Assembly: GCF_001428865.1 (NCBI RefSeq)
Contig: NZ_LMIV01000002.1
Coordinates: forward strand, 876,903-940,902
Direction of reading: 5' to 3'
Length of the DNA stretch: 64,000 nucleotides
From: Sphingomonas sp. Root241
GTDB lineage: Bacteria > Pseudomonadota > Alphaproteobacteria > Sphingomonadales > Sphingomonadaceae
Shown here: positions 44,851 through 52,956 of the stretch, in pieces
How positions within the stretch are numbered: position 1 is the stretch's first letter
Layout: the number at the start of each line of letters is the position of its first letter
Notes under the pieces: generated by a model
What the model was told of the DNA's origin: nothing
Databases searched by the model: none
Seen by the model: the letters and a program-made list of their open reading frames with translations, nothing else
Translations under genes and position numbers: made by a program

Positions 44851-45762
44851 ATGCATAGGAAACGCGTGTTGCTCGCGGCAGCGGCGCTGGCATGGGCCGG
44901 TGTCGCGCAAGGCGAAACATTGGAGATCACGGGCGAATTTCCCGCGAACAATCGCGAGGCGAGCTTTCTCGAATCGATATCGGTCGATCGCTTCGGCGGC
45001 AGCGACGGATCGGCGCTGCAGATCGCGATCGAGCGCGCGCTGGGCGGCAGCCAGTTCGAACTGCTCGGCGGACGCGCCGGACGCGATACCGCCGAGGGAT
45101 CGATCTCGGGCAGTGTCTCGTCCGGCGTGGACGAAAGCAACTTTCGCAGGAAAGAGAAGCAGTGCGTCTCGAAGGACGACAAGGGCAAATGCCTCAAGGA
45201 CGAGCAGGTCGAGGTTCCGTGCAAGCGCCGGATCATCGACATCAAGGCCGACATCCGCATCGTCCGCAACACCGACGGCCGCATCCTCTATTCGCAGCCC
45301 AAGCCATTCCGCGAGGAAGTCGAATGGTGTCGCGGCGGTAGCCCCGCACGCACAACCGAGGACGTGATCGAAGGCGCGATCGGCGACATCGCCGGATCGC
45401 TGCGCGGCGATCTCGTGCCGCATGTCGACACCTACAAGATTCGCGTGCGTGAGAATACCAAGGGGCTTTCGAAGGAGGTCGCGAACCGGTTCAAGGAGCT
45501 GGTCAAGCTGACCAAGCGCGACGCCCGTGGTGCGTGTTCGGGCTGGGACGCGATGCAGACCGAGGCGGCGGGGCATCCGTCGCTGCTGTTCAACCTCGGC
45601 CTCTGCGCCGAGCAGCGTGGCGAATTCGAGAAGGCGCTCGGCCTGTATCAGGATGCGGCGCTCGCCGGCGCGAACGAGGGCCGCGAGGGCTTCGAGCGGG
45701 CGACCCGGCTGGTCGCCGGTCGTGCGGATGCGCAGGAGCGGGCGAAGCGACGGCGGGGGTAA
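44851..45762 (+). CDS. Exported TPR-like protein with a cysteine cluster
   Basis: 303 residues from ATG at 44851 with GGAGGGGGG upstream; the longer frame is rejected. The signal peptide is MHRKRVLLAAAALAWAGVAQ (cleavage near 21). The centre has three cysteines in EKQCVSKDDKGKCLKDEQVEVPC (quoted discontinuously: C near 103, 113 and 123) and another in EVEWCRGG near 158, probably disulfides. The C-terminus (HPSLLFNLGLCAEQRGEFEK) forms a tetratricopeptide-like helical pair. It looks like a periplasmic scaffold or envelope stress protein. It is divergent from the atp operon and alone. Confidence 0.65.
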   Translation: MHRKRVLLAAAALAWAGVAQGETLEITGEFPANNREASFLESISVDRFGGSDGSALQIAIERALGGSQFELLGGRAGRDTAEGSISGSVSSGVDESNFRRKEKQCVSKDDKGKCLKDEQVEVPCKRRIIDIKADIRIVRNTDGRILYSQPKPFREEVEWCRGGSPARTTEDVIEGAIGDIAGSLRGDLVPHVDTYKIRVRENTKGLSKEVANRFKELVKLTKRDARGACSGWDAMQTEAAGHPSLLFNLGLCAEQRGEFEKALGLYQDAALAGANEGREGFERATRLVAGRADAQERAKRRRG

Positions 45763-45775
45763 TGGAGATATTAGC

Positions 45776-45914
45776 CCTCTCCCGCTTTCGCGGGAGAGGG
45801 TTGGGTGAGGGTCTTCTTCTTCCTCGCTTGTGCCGCACGGGAGAAGAAGACCCTCACCGCTGCGACTAGGCAGCAAGCTGCCAAGTCTCGCTCCTCTCCC
45901 GCAAGCGGGAGAGG
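45776..45914. repeat. Composite palindromic element after the TPR-like gene
   Basis: Three nested structures: hairpin 45776-45799 (CCTCTCCCGC-TTTC-GCGGGAGAGG), a perfect 17-bp inverted repeat 45804-45820 / 45842-45858 (GGTGAGGGTCTTCTTCT), and hairpin 45893-45914 (CCTCTCCCGC-AA-GCGGGAGAGG). It lies between convergent genes and may terminate both. Confidence 0.85.
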
Positions 45915-45939
45915 AATAATGCGGGACGGAGGATTCTAA

Positions 45940-47403
45940 TTAGCGCCCGCGGCCGCCGCCCGCATTGGCGGGGCGTGCCGGGCGGGCGTGGAACTTGCCC
46001 TTGGGGCGCGCATAGTTGCGGGGGGCGTCGCCGGCGGGCCGATCGCCGCGCGGAGCGTCGTTGCGGCGCTGCTCGCCCTGTTGACCCTGACGGCGATTGT
46101 CGTCGCGACGCTCGCCCTGGGGCTGACCCTCGCGGCGCTGGCCCTGACCCTGGCCGTGACGCTGCCCGCCGCCGGGGCGGCCGTGCTGCATCGCGCGGCC
46201 GTTCCGCCCGTTCTGCTCATCGCGGCTCACCGGCATCGGCGAACGCGTCGACTTGATCTTGTTGGCTTCGTTGATGAAGTCGGCCGGCAGCGGCTGGATG
46301 ACCAGCTTCTGGCGAGTCAGCCGTTCGATGTCCTTGAGGTACGGACGCTCGTCATCGGCGCAATAGCTGATCGCGAGGCCCGTCGCCCCGGCGCGCGCGG
46401 TGCGGCCGATGCGGTGGACGTACTGATCGGGCACGTTGGGCAGCTCGAAGTTGAACACGTGGCTGACGCCCGAGACGTCGATGCCGCGCGCGGCGATGTC
46501 GGTCGCGATGAGGATCTTGACCTTGCCGCTGCGGAACTCGCCCAGCGCGCGCTCGCGCTGCGGCTGGCTCTTGTTGCCGTGGATCGCGTTCGACGCGATG
46601 CCGTTGCCGGCGAGCAGGCGCACAACGCGGTCGGCACCGTGCTTGGTGCGGGTGAAGATCAGCGCCCGATCGATGCTCGGATCCTTGAGCGCGATCGTCA
46701 GCAGCGCCTGCTTCTCCGCCTGCGCCACGAAAGTGACGTGCTGCTCGACGCGCTCGGCGGTGGTCGCCTCGGGCGTGACCTTGACCTCGACCGGGTCCTT
46801 GATGAACTGGCCGGCCAGCTCGCGGATCGTCTTGGGCATCGTCGCCGAGAAGAACAGGGTCTGGCGCTTCGAAGGCAGATCGCGGACGATCCGCTTGAGC
46901 GCATGGATGAAGCCCAGATCCATCATCTGGTCGGCTTCGTCGAGCACGAGGATCTCGATGCCGAGCAGGATCGCGTAATGCTGATCCATCAGGTCGACGA
47001 GGCGGCCCGGAGTGGCGACGACGATGTCGATGCCGCGGGCGAGATCGGTCTTGTTCTTGTGAATGGAAGTGCCGCCGAAGATGGTGGCGACCGAAAGCGG
47101 CGTGCCCTTGGCATAAGCGCGGGCGCTCTCGGCGATCTGGCTGGCGAGCTCGCGCGTCGGTGCGAGGACGAGCATGCGGCAGCCGCGCGGCTGGGCGCGC
47201 TTGCCCGATGCGATCAGCCGGTCGATCGAGGGAAGCATGAACGCGGCAGTCTTGCCGGTGCCGGTCTGGGCGATGCCGAGCAGGTCGCGACCTTCGAGCA
47301 GCGACGGGATCGACTGTGCCTGGATCGGCGTCGCCTCGGTATAGCCCTTGGCGGCAAGCGCGGCGAGAACGGTCTTCGAGAGACCGAGTTGGTTGAATTG
47401 CAT
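45940..47403 (-). CDS. rhlE: DEAD-box RNA helicase, RhlE type
   Basis: 487 residues. It has the Q motif FNQLGLSKTVLAAL near 3, Walker A AQTGTGKTAAF near 46, PTRELA, Walker B LVLDEADQMM near 147, SAT (FFSATMPKTIREL) near 180, and the second domain with ATDIAARGIDV and HRIGRTARAG. The C-terminal 110 residues are rich in Arg, Gly, Gln and Asn (RNA-binding tail). It unwinds short RNA duplexes in ribosome assembly or mRNA turnover; such genes often respond to cold. The upstream 315-base gene-free interval would hold its leader. Confidence 0.95.
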   Translation of the reverse strand: MQFNQLGLSKTVLAALAAKGYTEATPIQAQSIPSLLEGRDLLGIAQTGTGKTAAFMLPSIDRLIASGKRAQPRGCRMLVLAPTRELASQIAESARAYAKGTPLSVATIFGGTSIHKNKTDLARGIDIVVATPGRLVDLMDQHYAILLGIEILVLDEADQMMDLGFIHALKRIVRDLPSKRQTLFFSATMPKTIRELAGQFIKDPVEVKVTPEATTAERVEQHVTFVAQAEKQALLTIALKDPSIDRALIFTRTKHGADRVVRLLAGNGIASNAIHGNKSQPQRERALGEFRSGKVKILIATDIAARGIDVSGVSHVFNFELPNVPDQYVHRIGRTARAGATGLAISYCADDERPYLKDIERLTRQKLVIQPLPADFINEANKIKSTRSPMPVSRDEQNGRNGRAMQHGRPGGGQRHGQGQGQRREGQPQGERRDDNRRQGQQGEQRRNDAPRGDRPAGDAPRNYARPKGKFHARPARPANAGGGRGR

Positions 47404-47718
47404 ATTGGACCTTACGAATACGGCCAGCGGGCGCGCACGGAAAATGGGCGCACGAAGGCGGGGTCAAAAAATTGACGACCCGCGTGACTAGGGAAGCCGT
47501 GAAAATAACCGAGGCAGAGCCGGGACGGGGGCCAATACAGGCTTCGTCCGATCACGCTGCATGATGCCTCGCTGGGCGGCTATATGGTAGCAAAGCTGCC
47601 CTAAGTCAATCCACGCCGGTATTCGCGCTGGTTTCCGGGGGCTAAACCACGGATCGCAAGACTCTCTTAACCAACCGGCGCGTAGCCCGGAGGCTCCTGT
47701 AGTTTTGGGGAATGCGTC
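47404..47718. other. Divergent promoter region without a gene
   Basis: This interval lies between the helicase (minus) and PilZ gene (plus). It contains a small inverted repeat GTCAA-AAAA-TTGAC at 47463-47476, close to the helicase start. No open frame with a plausible start is seen. Confidence 0.6.
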
Positions 47719-48195
47719 GTGCTCGTCGCGCGTCTGGAAGTCCTTGGCGAAGTCGATCCGCGCGGCGCGATCCGCTTCCATGTCGCGAGCGAGAGCATTT
47801 TGCGCGGTGCCGACGGCAAGCCGATCGAAGTGCTGGTCGACAATTTCTCGCGCACCGGTTTCCTGTTCGTCTCGGAAGACGAATTCCCGCCGGGCACGCT
47901 GATCGCGATCGGCCTGTCCGGCGCGGGCTCGCGCGAGGCGCAAGTGATCTGGCGCGACGGCGGACGCCACGGTTGCGAGTTCCTCGTGCCGCTGCCGCAG
48001 TCGAAGATGGCGCGTGCGTTCCAGGGCCATCAGGAAGTGCTCGCCAACCTGGAATCCGCGCTTCGCGAGCGGCTGGGGCGCAACCAGTCCGCGGCGGCCA
48101 AGCCTGCCGAACCTCCCAACGCTGAGATCCCGCCGACGCGCCACCACCGCAAGCAGAAGCTCGTCGACGCGATCCGGCAGTTCCTCGACAATTAA
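47719..48195 (+). CDS. PilZ-domain protein
   Basis: 158 residues from a GTG start. The c-di-GMP-binding motifs are present: RGAIR (R15 and R19, the RxxxR loop) and NFSRTG (residues 42-47, the (D/N)xSxxG turn), followed by the beta-barrel strand FLFVSEDEFPPGTLIAIGLS. The C-terminal 60 residues are a charged helical extension with a terminal RKQKLVDAIRQFLDN helix. It is predicted to bind cyclic di-GMP in the cytoplasm and influence surface behaviour. It stands alone, convergent with the glycosidase by a 4-base overlap. Confidence 0.85.
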   Translation: MLVARLEVLGEVDPRGAIRFHVASESILRGADGKPIEVLVDNFSRTGFLFVSEDEFPPGTLIAIGLSGAGSREAQVIWRDGGRHGCEFLVPLPQSKMARAFQGHQEVLANLESALRERLGRNQSAAAKPAEPPNAEIPPTRHHRKQKLVDAIRQFLDN

Positions 48196-49823
48196 TCGCG
48201 TGTAGGGTCCGCCCGATACGGCCGCTCGCGATACTCGAACCAGTCGAAATCGGCTGCTAGTCCGGCACCCGACATATCCTGGCAGGCCATCCCCACGAAT
48301 GCCCCGGTGAAGTTGGGCAGGCCCGGCTGGGTAGCCTCGTCGGAGAGGATGCTCGCGTCGAATTGCTCGGGCAGCCAAATCCAGTCACCCCCTTCGACGC
48401 GGAAGGCGAAGCGGAGGCGTTCGTAGTCGACTTCCACGCGCAACTCGATGCGGCCGTCGGGGATCGCGATCGGCGTGGTGAAGGCGTCGGACTGCGGTGA
48501 ATCGGGGAGCGCCGACATCACTCGGATGTGACGGCCGACAGGGTCGTCATGGCTGACATGGAGGTAATGGAACTTGGCGCTGTTGTAATAAGCGACCAGC
48601 CCGGCCGCCTGCTGGAAATGCGCGGGTGCGAAGTCCATCGCACAGGCGGCCGAGTAGCAGAAATCCTGCTGACGTCGGGCGACCAGTGCCTGGGTGAACA
48701 GGCTGCCGATCGTCTCGCGGCCGAACAGACGGAGATGGCCGGGGCGGACGGTCAGGCTGAAGATGCGGTCGAGTTCGGGCGTGCGGAGCCATTGCAGGTC
48801 GAGCGGAAGTTCGGCGTCGCCGAAATCGTATCGCGCCTCGGTCTCGCGCGATGGTGAGGGAGAAACGCCAAGCGCAGGCGCCTCGAGCACTGGCAAACCG
48901 TTGCGGTCTTCGGTGTAGAGCCAGCCATCGTCGCCCCAGGCCATCGGCTGGATCGCTGTCTCGCGGCCCAGTACACAGCGGCCGCGATTGGGCAGCGGAC
49001 GGCCGCAGAGATAGGCCATGAAGGTCCGGCCGTCGGGCGTCTCGACCAGATCGGCATGGCCGGCGCGCTGGAGCGGCGCGTCCGGGCGGCTGCGGCTGCT
49101 GAGGATATAAGTGTCGGGATGGAGCTCGTACGGGCCGCCAATATCCTTCGCGCGTGCCATCGTCACGGCGTGGTTCCAGCCCGTGCCGCCCTCGGCGACG
49201 ATCAGATAATACCAGCCGTTCCGCTTATAGAGATGCGGCGCCTCGGTGAGGCCTAATGCGGTGCCGGAGAAGATGTTCACCCGCTCGCCGATCAGCCGCT
49301 GCTCGGCGGGCGAATATTCCTGCAGCACGATGCCGGCGAAGCGATTGCGGCCGGGGCGGTGGTCCCAGAGCTGGTTGACCAGATACTTCCGGCCGTCATC
49401 GTCATGGAACAGCCCGGGATCGAAGCCGCTCGAATTGAGATGGATCGGATCGGACCAGTCGCCGTTGACGGTGTCGCACGTGACCAGATAATTATGGAAA
49501 TCGCGCAGGCTCGCGCCCGATACGCCGCCCGTGGTGGTGCGGCCATAGCGCTTCACATCGGTATAGATCAGCCAGAAGCGTTCTCCGTCATGGCTGATGT
49601 CGGGCGCCCAGACGCCGCAGCTGTCCGGATCGCCGCGCATATCGAGCTGGCTCGCGCGGGTCAGCGGACGGCCGACCAGCCGCCAATTGGCGAGGTCGCG
49701 CGAATGGTGGATCTGGACGCCGGGAAACCATTCGAAGGTCGAGGTGGCGATATAATAATCGTCGCCGACGCGGCAGATCGACGGATCGGGGTTGAAGCCG
49801 GGAAGGATCGGATTGCGGATCAT
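48192..49823 (-). CDS. Glycoside hydrolase family 43, beta-xylosidase type
   Basis: 543 residues from ATG at 49823, which overlaps the permease stop (ATGA). The five-bladed propeller begins NPILPGFNPDPSICRVGDDY with the general base Asp13, and has VWAPDISHDGERFWLIY with the pKa-modulating Asp near 80 and LTEAPHLYKRNGWYYLI with the general-acid Glu near 188. Residues about 340-540 form the beta-sandwich seen in GH43 xylosidases of about 535 residues. There is no signal peptide, so it would cleave imported xylo- or arabino-oligosaccharides in the cytoplasm. It is co-transcribed with an MFS permease behind a LacI-type operator. Confidence 0.93.
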   Translation of the reverse strand: MIRNPILPGFNPDPSICRVGDDYYIATSTFEWFPGVQIHHSRDLANWRLVGRPLTRASQLDMRGDPDSCGVWAPDISHDGERFWLIYTDVKRYGRTTTGGVSGASLRDFHNYLVTCDTVNGDWSDPIHLNSSGFDPGLFHDDDGRKYLVNQLWDHRPGRNRFAGIVLQEYSPAEQRLIGERVNIFSGTALGLTEAPHLYKRNGWYYLIVAEGGTGWNHAVTMARAKDIGGPYELHPDTYILSSRSRPDAPLQRAGHADLVETPDGRTFMAYLCGRPLPNRGRCVLGRETAIQPMAWGDDGWLYTEDRNGLPVLEAPALGVSPSPSRETEARYDFGDAELPLDLQWLRTPELDRIFSLTVRPGHLRLFGRETIGSLFTQALVARRQQDFCYSAACAMDFAPAHFQQAAGLVAYYNSAKFHYLHVSHDDPVGRHIRVMSALPDSPQSDAFTTPIAIPDGRIELRVEVDYERLRFAFRVEGGDWIWLPEQFDASILSDEATQPGLPNFTGAFVGMACQDMSGAGLAADFDWFEYRERPYRADPTRD

Positions 49824-51310
49824 GCGGCGCGGGTTCCTCGGGCGCGGATTTCGATGATGATGCCAAGCAACGCGAGCGCCAGCCCGAAGCCCCAGATGCC
49901 GCGCATCGCGATCGGCACGTCGCACGCGCTGAAGCTGGTGAAAAGGGTGCACGGCGCGGGCGCCACGCCGCTCGCGTAGAACAGCGTCAACCCGCCGGAG
50001 AGGATCGCGCCGAGCACGATCGGAATCCAGCCGCTCTCGCGTCCGGGGTCCTGGTCGGGCTTGCGGACCAGCGTCCAGAGCAATGCCGCCGCGATCAGAT
50101 CGAGCACGCCCAGCGCGATGAAGAACGGATCATAGCCGATGCGGACGACCAGCGCGCCGATCAGCAGCGTGAAGATCAGCACACCCAGATTGGCCATCGT
50201 CCCCGCCATACCGGCGACGGTGCCCACTTCGTTTTTGCGGAACAGATCGCTTGCCATGGTGATGCAGGTGACCGACAGCGTCTGGTGGGCGAAGGCGCCG
50301 ATGCTCAGCAGGGCGACGGCCATGTACGGGCTGGTGACGCCGCCGACGAAGATCATGCTCGTCATCATCAGCGCGCCGATCGTGAAGGTCCAGCGCCGTG
50401 CGTCGATCAGCGCGATGCCGCGGCGCTCGAGCCACAGCACGAGGGCGGGGCCAGCAAGGCAGCCGATATCGGCGGCGACGAAGGGGAGCACCACTGCGAT
50501 CGCCAGCTCGCCCAGGTTGAAACCACGGACTTCGCTCAGATAGAGCGGCAGCCAGAAGGTGAGCGTCGCCCAGGTCGGATCGGCGAGGAAGCGCGGCAAA
50601 GCGATGCCCCAGAAATTCCGCCGCCCGAGCAGCGACAGAACCGCCGGTCTGGCGCCCTCGGTCGCCTGGACATGCGCTTCCTGGCCCGTCTCGATCAGCG
50701 CGCGCTCTTCAGGCGAAAGGTTCGGGTGCTCCTCGGGCCGGCGATAATAAAGCAGCCACAGCACCACCCAGAGCAAGGCGAGGGCGCCGGCGACGTAGAA
50801 GGCGGCGCGCCAGTTCCACCATACGACCGCGATCGCGACGATCGGACCCGCCATCGCGATGCCCGCCGAGGCGCCGAGATTGTAGATGCCGCCCGCCAGC
50901 CCGCGCTCCTTCGCGGGAAACCATTCGGAGACGACCTTGAGCCCCGCGGTGTGCGACGTGCCTTCGGCGAATCCCAGTGCGCCGCGCAGCGCCGCCAGTC
51001 CCTGCCAGCTCGTCACCCAGCCATGCGCGAAAGTGAGCAGCGCCCAGGCAGTGGCGAAGATCGCCATGCCGTTGCGCAATCCGATGCGATCGAGGATGTA
51101 GCCGACCACCGGCTGGAGCATGATGAACGCCTGGAACACGCCGGTGACCCAGCTGTACTGCTCCTTGGTCATCGGCACGTCGGCCTGGAAGCTTTCGGTC
51201 GCGACCACCACGCCCAAAGTCTGGCGGACGAGATAATTGATGATCGTGCCGAGCATCACGATCGCGATGATCCACCAGCGCAGTGCGCGGGTCCGTTGCC
51301 AGAAACCCAT
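49820..51310 (-). CDS. MFS transporter, sugar-acid (ACS/ExuT) type
   Basis: 496 residues with about 12 membrane helices plus two extra C-terminal ones. The start RWWIIAIVMLGTIINYLVRQ is the ACS-family signature (hexuronate, galactonate or phthalate uptake), followed by GLRNGMAIFATAWALLTFAHG and GFAEGTSHTAGLKVVSEWFP, both typical of ExuT/DgoT. The C-terminal pair (about residues 420-490, IVLGAILSGGLTLFYASG) is longer than usual. It feeds the GH43 enzyme encoded in the same operon, so uptake of a xylan- or pectin-derived oligosaccharide or uronate is inferred. Confidence 0.9.
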   Translation of the reverse strand: MGFWQRTRALRWWIIAIVMLGTIINYLVRQTLGVVVATESFQADVPMTKEQYSWVTGVFQAFIMLQPVVGYILDRIGLRNGMAIFATAWALLTFAHGWVTSWQGLAALRGALGFAEGTSHTAGLKVVSEWFPAKERGLAGGIYNLGASAGIAMAGPIVAIAVVWWNWRAAFYVAGALALLWVVLWLLYYRRPEEHPNLSPEERALIETGQEAHVQATEGARPAVLSLLGRRNFWGIALPRFLADPTWATLTFWLPLYLSEVRGFNLGELAIAVVLPFVAADIGCLAGPALVLWLERRGIALIDARRWTFTIGALMMTSMIFVGGVTSPYMAVALLSIGAFAHQTLSVTCITMASDLFRKNEVGTVAGMAGTMANLGVLIFTLLIGALVVRIGYDPFFIALGVLDLIAAALLWTLVRKPDQDPGRESGWIPIVLGAILSGGLTLFYASGVAPAPCTLFTSFSACDVPIAMRGIWGFGLALALLGIIIEIRARGTRAA

Positions 51311-51347
51311 CGTCTCTCCCTCACGCCGTCCGTAATTGCGGAGGCCT

Positions 51348-51359
51348 GTTAGCGCTAAC
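51348..51359. promoter_or_regulatory. LacI-type operator upstream of the MFS/GH43 operon
   Basis: A perfect 12-bp palindrome GTTAGCGCTAAC (within TGTTAGCGCTAACG) lies 38 bases before the permease start. LacI-family operators of sugar-utilisation genes in this group have the same central GCGC with flanking TTA/TAA. No LacI regulator is in the window, so it must be encoded elsewhere. Confidence 0.75.
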
Positions 51360-51450
51360 GGTGCCGCCTGGCGCTGCGCAGGGCAAGGGCTTTCGTTTTG
51401 AACGCAAGTCGCGGGATGTGGCGCTGCTCCGGCAAGCCTATATCGGTTGC

Positions 51451-52491
51451 ATGAGCAATCAGCAGACCATCAGCGACGATACCGCCTGGGCGGCGTTCGA
51501 CGCGCGCGACCGCGCCTATGAAGGCCGCTTCATCGTCGCAGTCACCACCACCGGCATTTATTGCAAGCCGACCTGCCCGGCGCGGCGGCCGAAGCGCGAG
51601 CATGTCGTCTTCTATCCCGACGCCGATGCCGCGCGGAACGCCGGCTATCGCGCCTGCCTGCGCTGCAAGCCCGATGAGGTCGGCCGCGACCGGATCGCAG
51701 TGGCGGAGGCGGTGGCGCTGATCGAGGCGGCGGAGGAGCCGATGGGGCTCGAGGAGCTCGCCGCCAGAGTCGGCTATGCTCCACATCATTTCCAGCGATT
51801 GTTCAAGCGCGGGACCGGCGTGACTCCGGCCGCTTATGCCCGCGGGCTGCGCGCGCGCCGCGCCGCCGCCGCACTGACCGAGGAGGAGCGCGTGACCGAC
51901 GCCATCTATGAGGCGGGTTATGCCGCGCCCAGCCGCTTCTACGAGACTGCCAACGCCCGGCTCGGCATGACCCCCAGCGCGTGGAAGCGCGGTGGCGCGG
52001 GCGTGACGATCCGCTGGACGGTCGCCGAGACCAGCCTGGGGCCGCTGCTGATCGCGGCGACCGACAAGGGACTGTGTCGCGTCGCCTTCGACGAGGATCA
52101 GTTCGCACTGGCGCGCCGCTTTCCGGCGGCCGAGATCGCGCCGGGCGGCGCGGCGCTCGCCAACCTCGCTGCGCGCGTCGTGCGCGAGGTCGAGACGCCG
52201 GGCCGCGATATGGACTTGCCGCTCGACGTGCAGGGCACCGCCTTCCAGGAAGCGGTGTGGCAGGCACTGCGCGCGATCCCGGCCGGCGAGACTCGCAGTT
52301 ATGCCCAGCTCGCCACCCAGGCCGGCAATCCGCGGGCCGTGCGTGCGGCGGGGACTGCGTGCGGCGCCAATCACGTCGCGGTGCTGATCCCGTGCCACCG
52401 TGCCCAGAGGGCCGATGGCAGCATGGGCGGCTATGCGTACGGCGTGGATCGCAAGCGCGTGCTGCGCAAACGCGAAGGCGTGATGGAATGA
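51451..52491 (+). CDS. ada: Ada: methylphosphotriester sensor, AraC regulator and O6-methylguanine methyltransferase
   Basis: 346 residues from ATG at 51451; the longer frame reads through the promoter and is rejected. The N-terminal zinc domain has Cys38, Cys42, Cys69 and Cys72 (GIYCKPTCPARRPKREH, then YRACLRCKPDE), of which the first accepts a methyl group from phosphotriesters. An AraC helix-turn-helix follows (LEELAARVGYAPHHFQRLFK), then the methyltransferase with IPCHR near 312-316 (active-site Cys). It repairs alkylated DNA and, once methylated, activates its own expression. DUF1203 follows by ATGA overlap. Confidence 0.97.
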   Translation: MSNQQTISDDTAWAAFDARDRAYEGRFIVAVTTTGIYCKPTCPARRPKREHVVFYPDADAARNAGYRACLRCKPDEVGRDRIAVAEAVALIEAAEEPMGLEELAARVGYAPHHFQRLFKRGTGVTPAAYARGLRARRAAAALTEEERVTDAIYEAGYAAPSRFYETANARLGMTPSAWKRGGAGVTIRWTVAETSLGPLLIAATDKGLCRVAFDEDQFALARRFPAAEIAPGGAALANLAARVVREVETPGRDMDLPLDVQGTAFQEAVWQALRAIPAGETRSYAQLATQAGNPRAVRAAGTACGANHVAVLIPCHRAQRADGSMGGYAYGVDRKRVLRKREGVME

Positions 52492-52955
52492 GCTATGTCA
52501 TCACTGGGCTCGATCCGGCACCCTTCCAGCGCTTCTATGGCCTGTCGGACGAAGCACTCGCCGCCGAGCAGGTCGTGCGGATGACGGCGGACAGCAAGCC
52601 CGGCTTTCCGTGCCGCGTGACGCTGGAAGATGCCGAGCCGGGCGAGGTGTTGCTGCTGCTCAATTACGAGCATCTGCCCGACGCCAGCCCTTATCGGTCG
52701 CGCCACGCGATCTTCGTGCGGGAAGGGGCCGAGACGCCAGCACTCTATATTGACGAGATACCGGAGCAACTCGCGACTCGACTATTGTCGGTAAGAGCGT
52801 TCGATCGTTACGCGATGATGACCAACGCCGACGTCGTGGAGGGAAATGCACTCGAACCGTTGATCGAGACGATGTTCACCGATCCCGCCGTGGCGTTCCT
52901 CCACGTCCACAATGCGCGGCCCGGCTGCTTCGCCGCGCGGGTGGATCGCGGCTGA
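52488..52955 (+). CDS. DUF1203-domain protein
   Basis: 155 residues coupled to ada by ATGA overlap. The family pattern is visible: FQRFYGLSDEALAAEQVVRM near 13, FPCRVTLEDAEPGEVLLLLN near 40-59, the aromatic YEHLPDASPYRSRHAIFVRE just after, and a C-terminal FLHVHNARPGCFAARVDRG. DUF1203 proteins are small, cytoplasmic and of unknown function. Position after ada suggests it belongs to the adaptive response to alkylation, but that is inference from the operon only. Confidence 0.85.
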   Translation: MSYVITGLDPAPFQRFYGLSDEALAAEQVVRMTADSKPGFPCRVTLEDAEPGEVLLLLNYEHLPDASPYRSRHAIFVREGAETPALYIDEIPEQLATRLLSVRAFDRYAMMTNADVVEGNALEPLIETMFTDPAVAFLHVHNARPGCFAARVDRG

Positions 52956-52956
52956 G

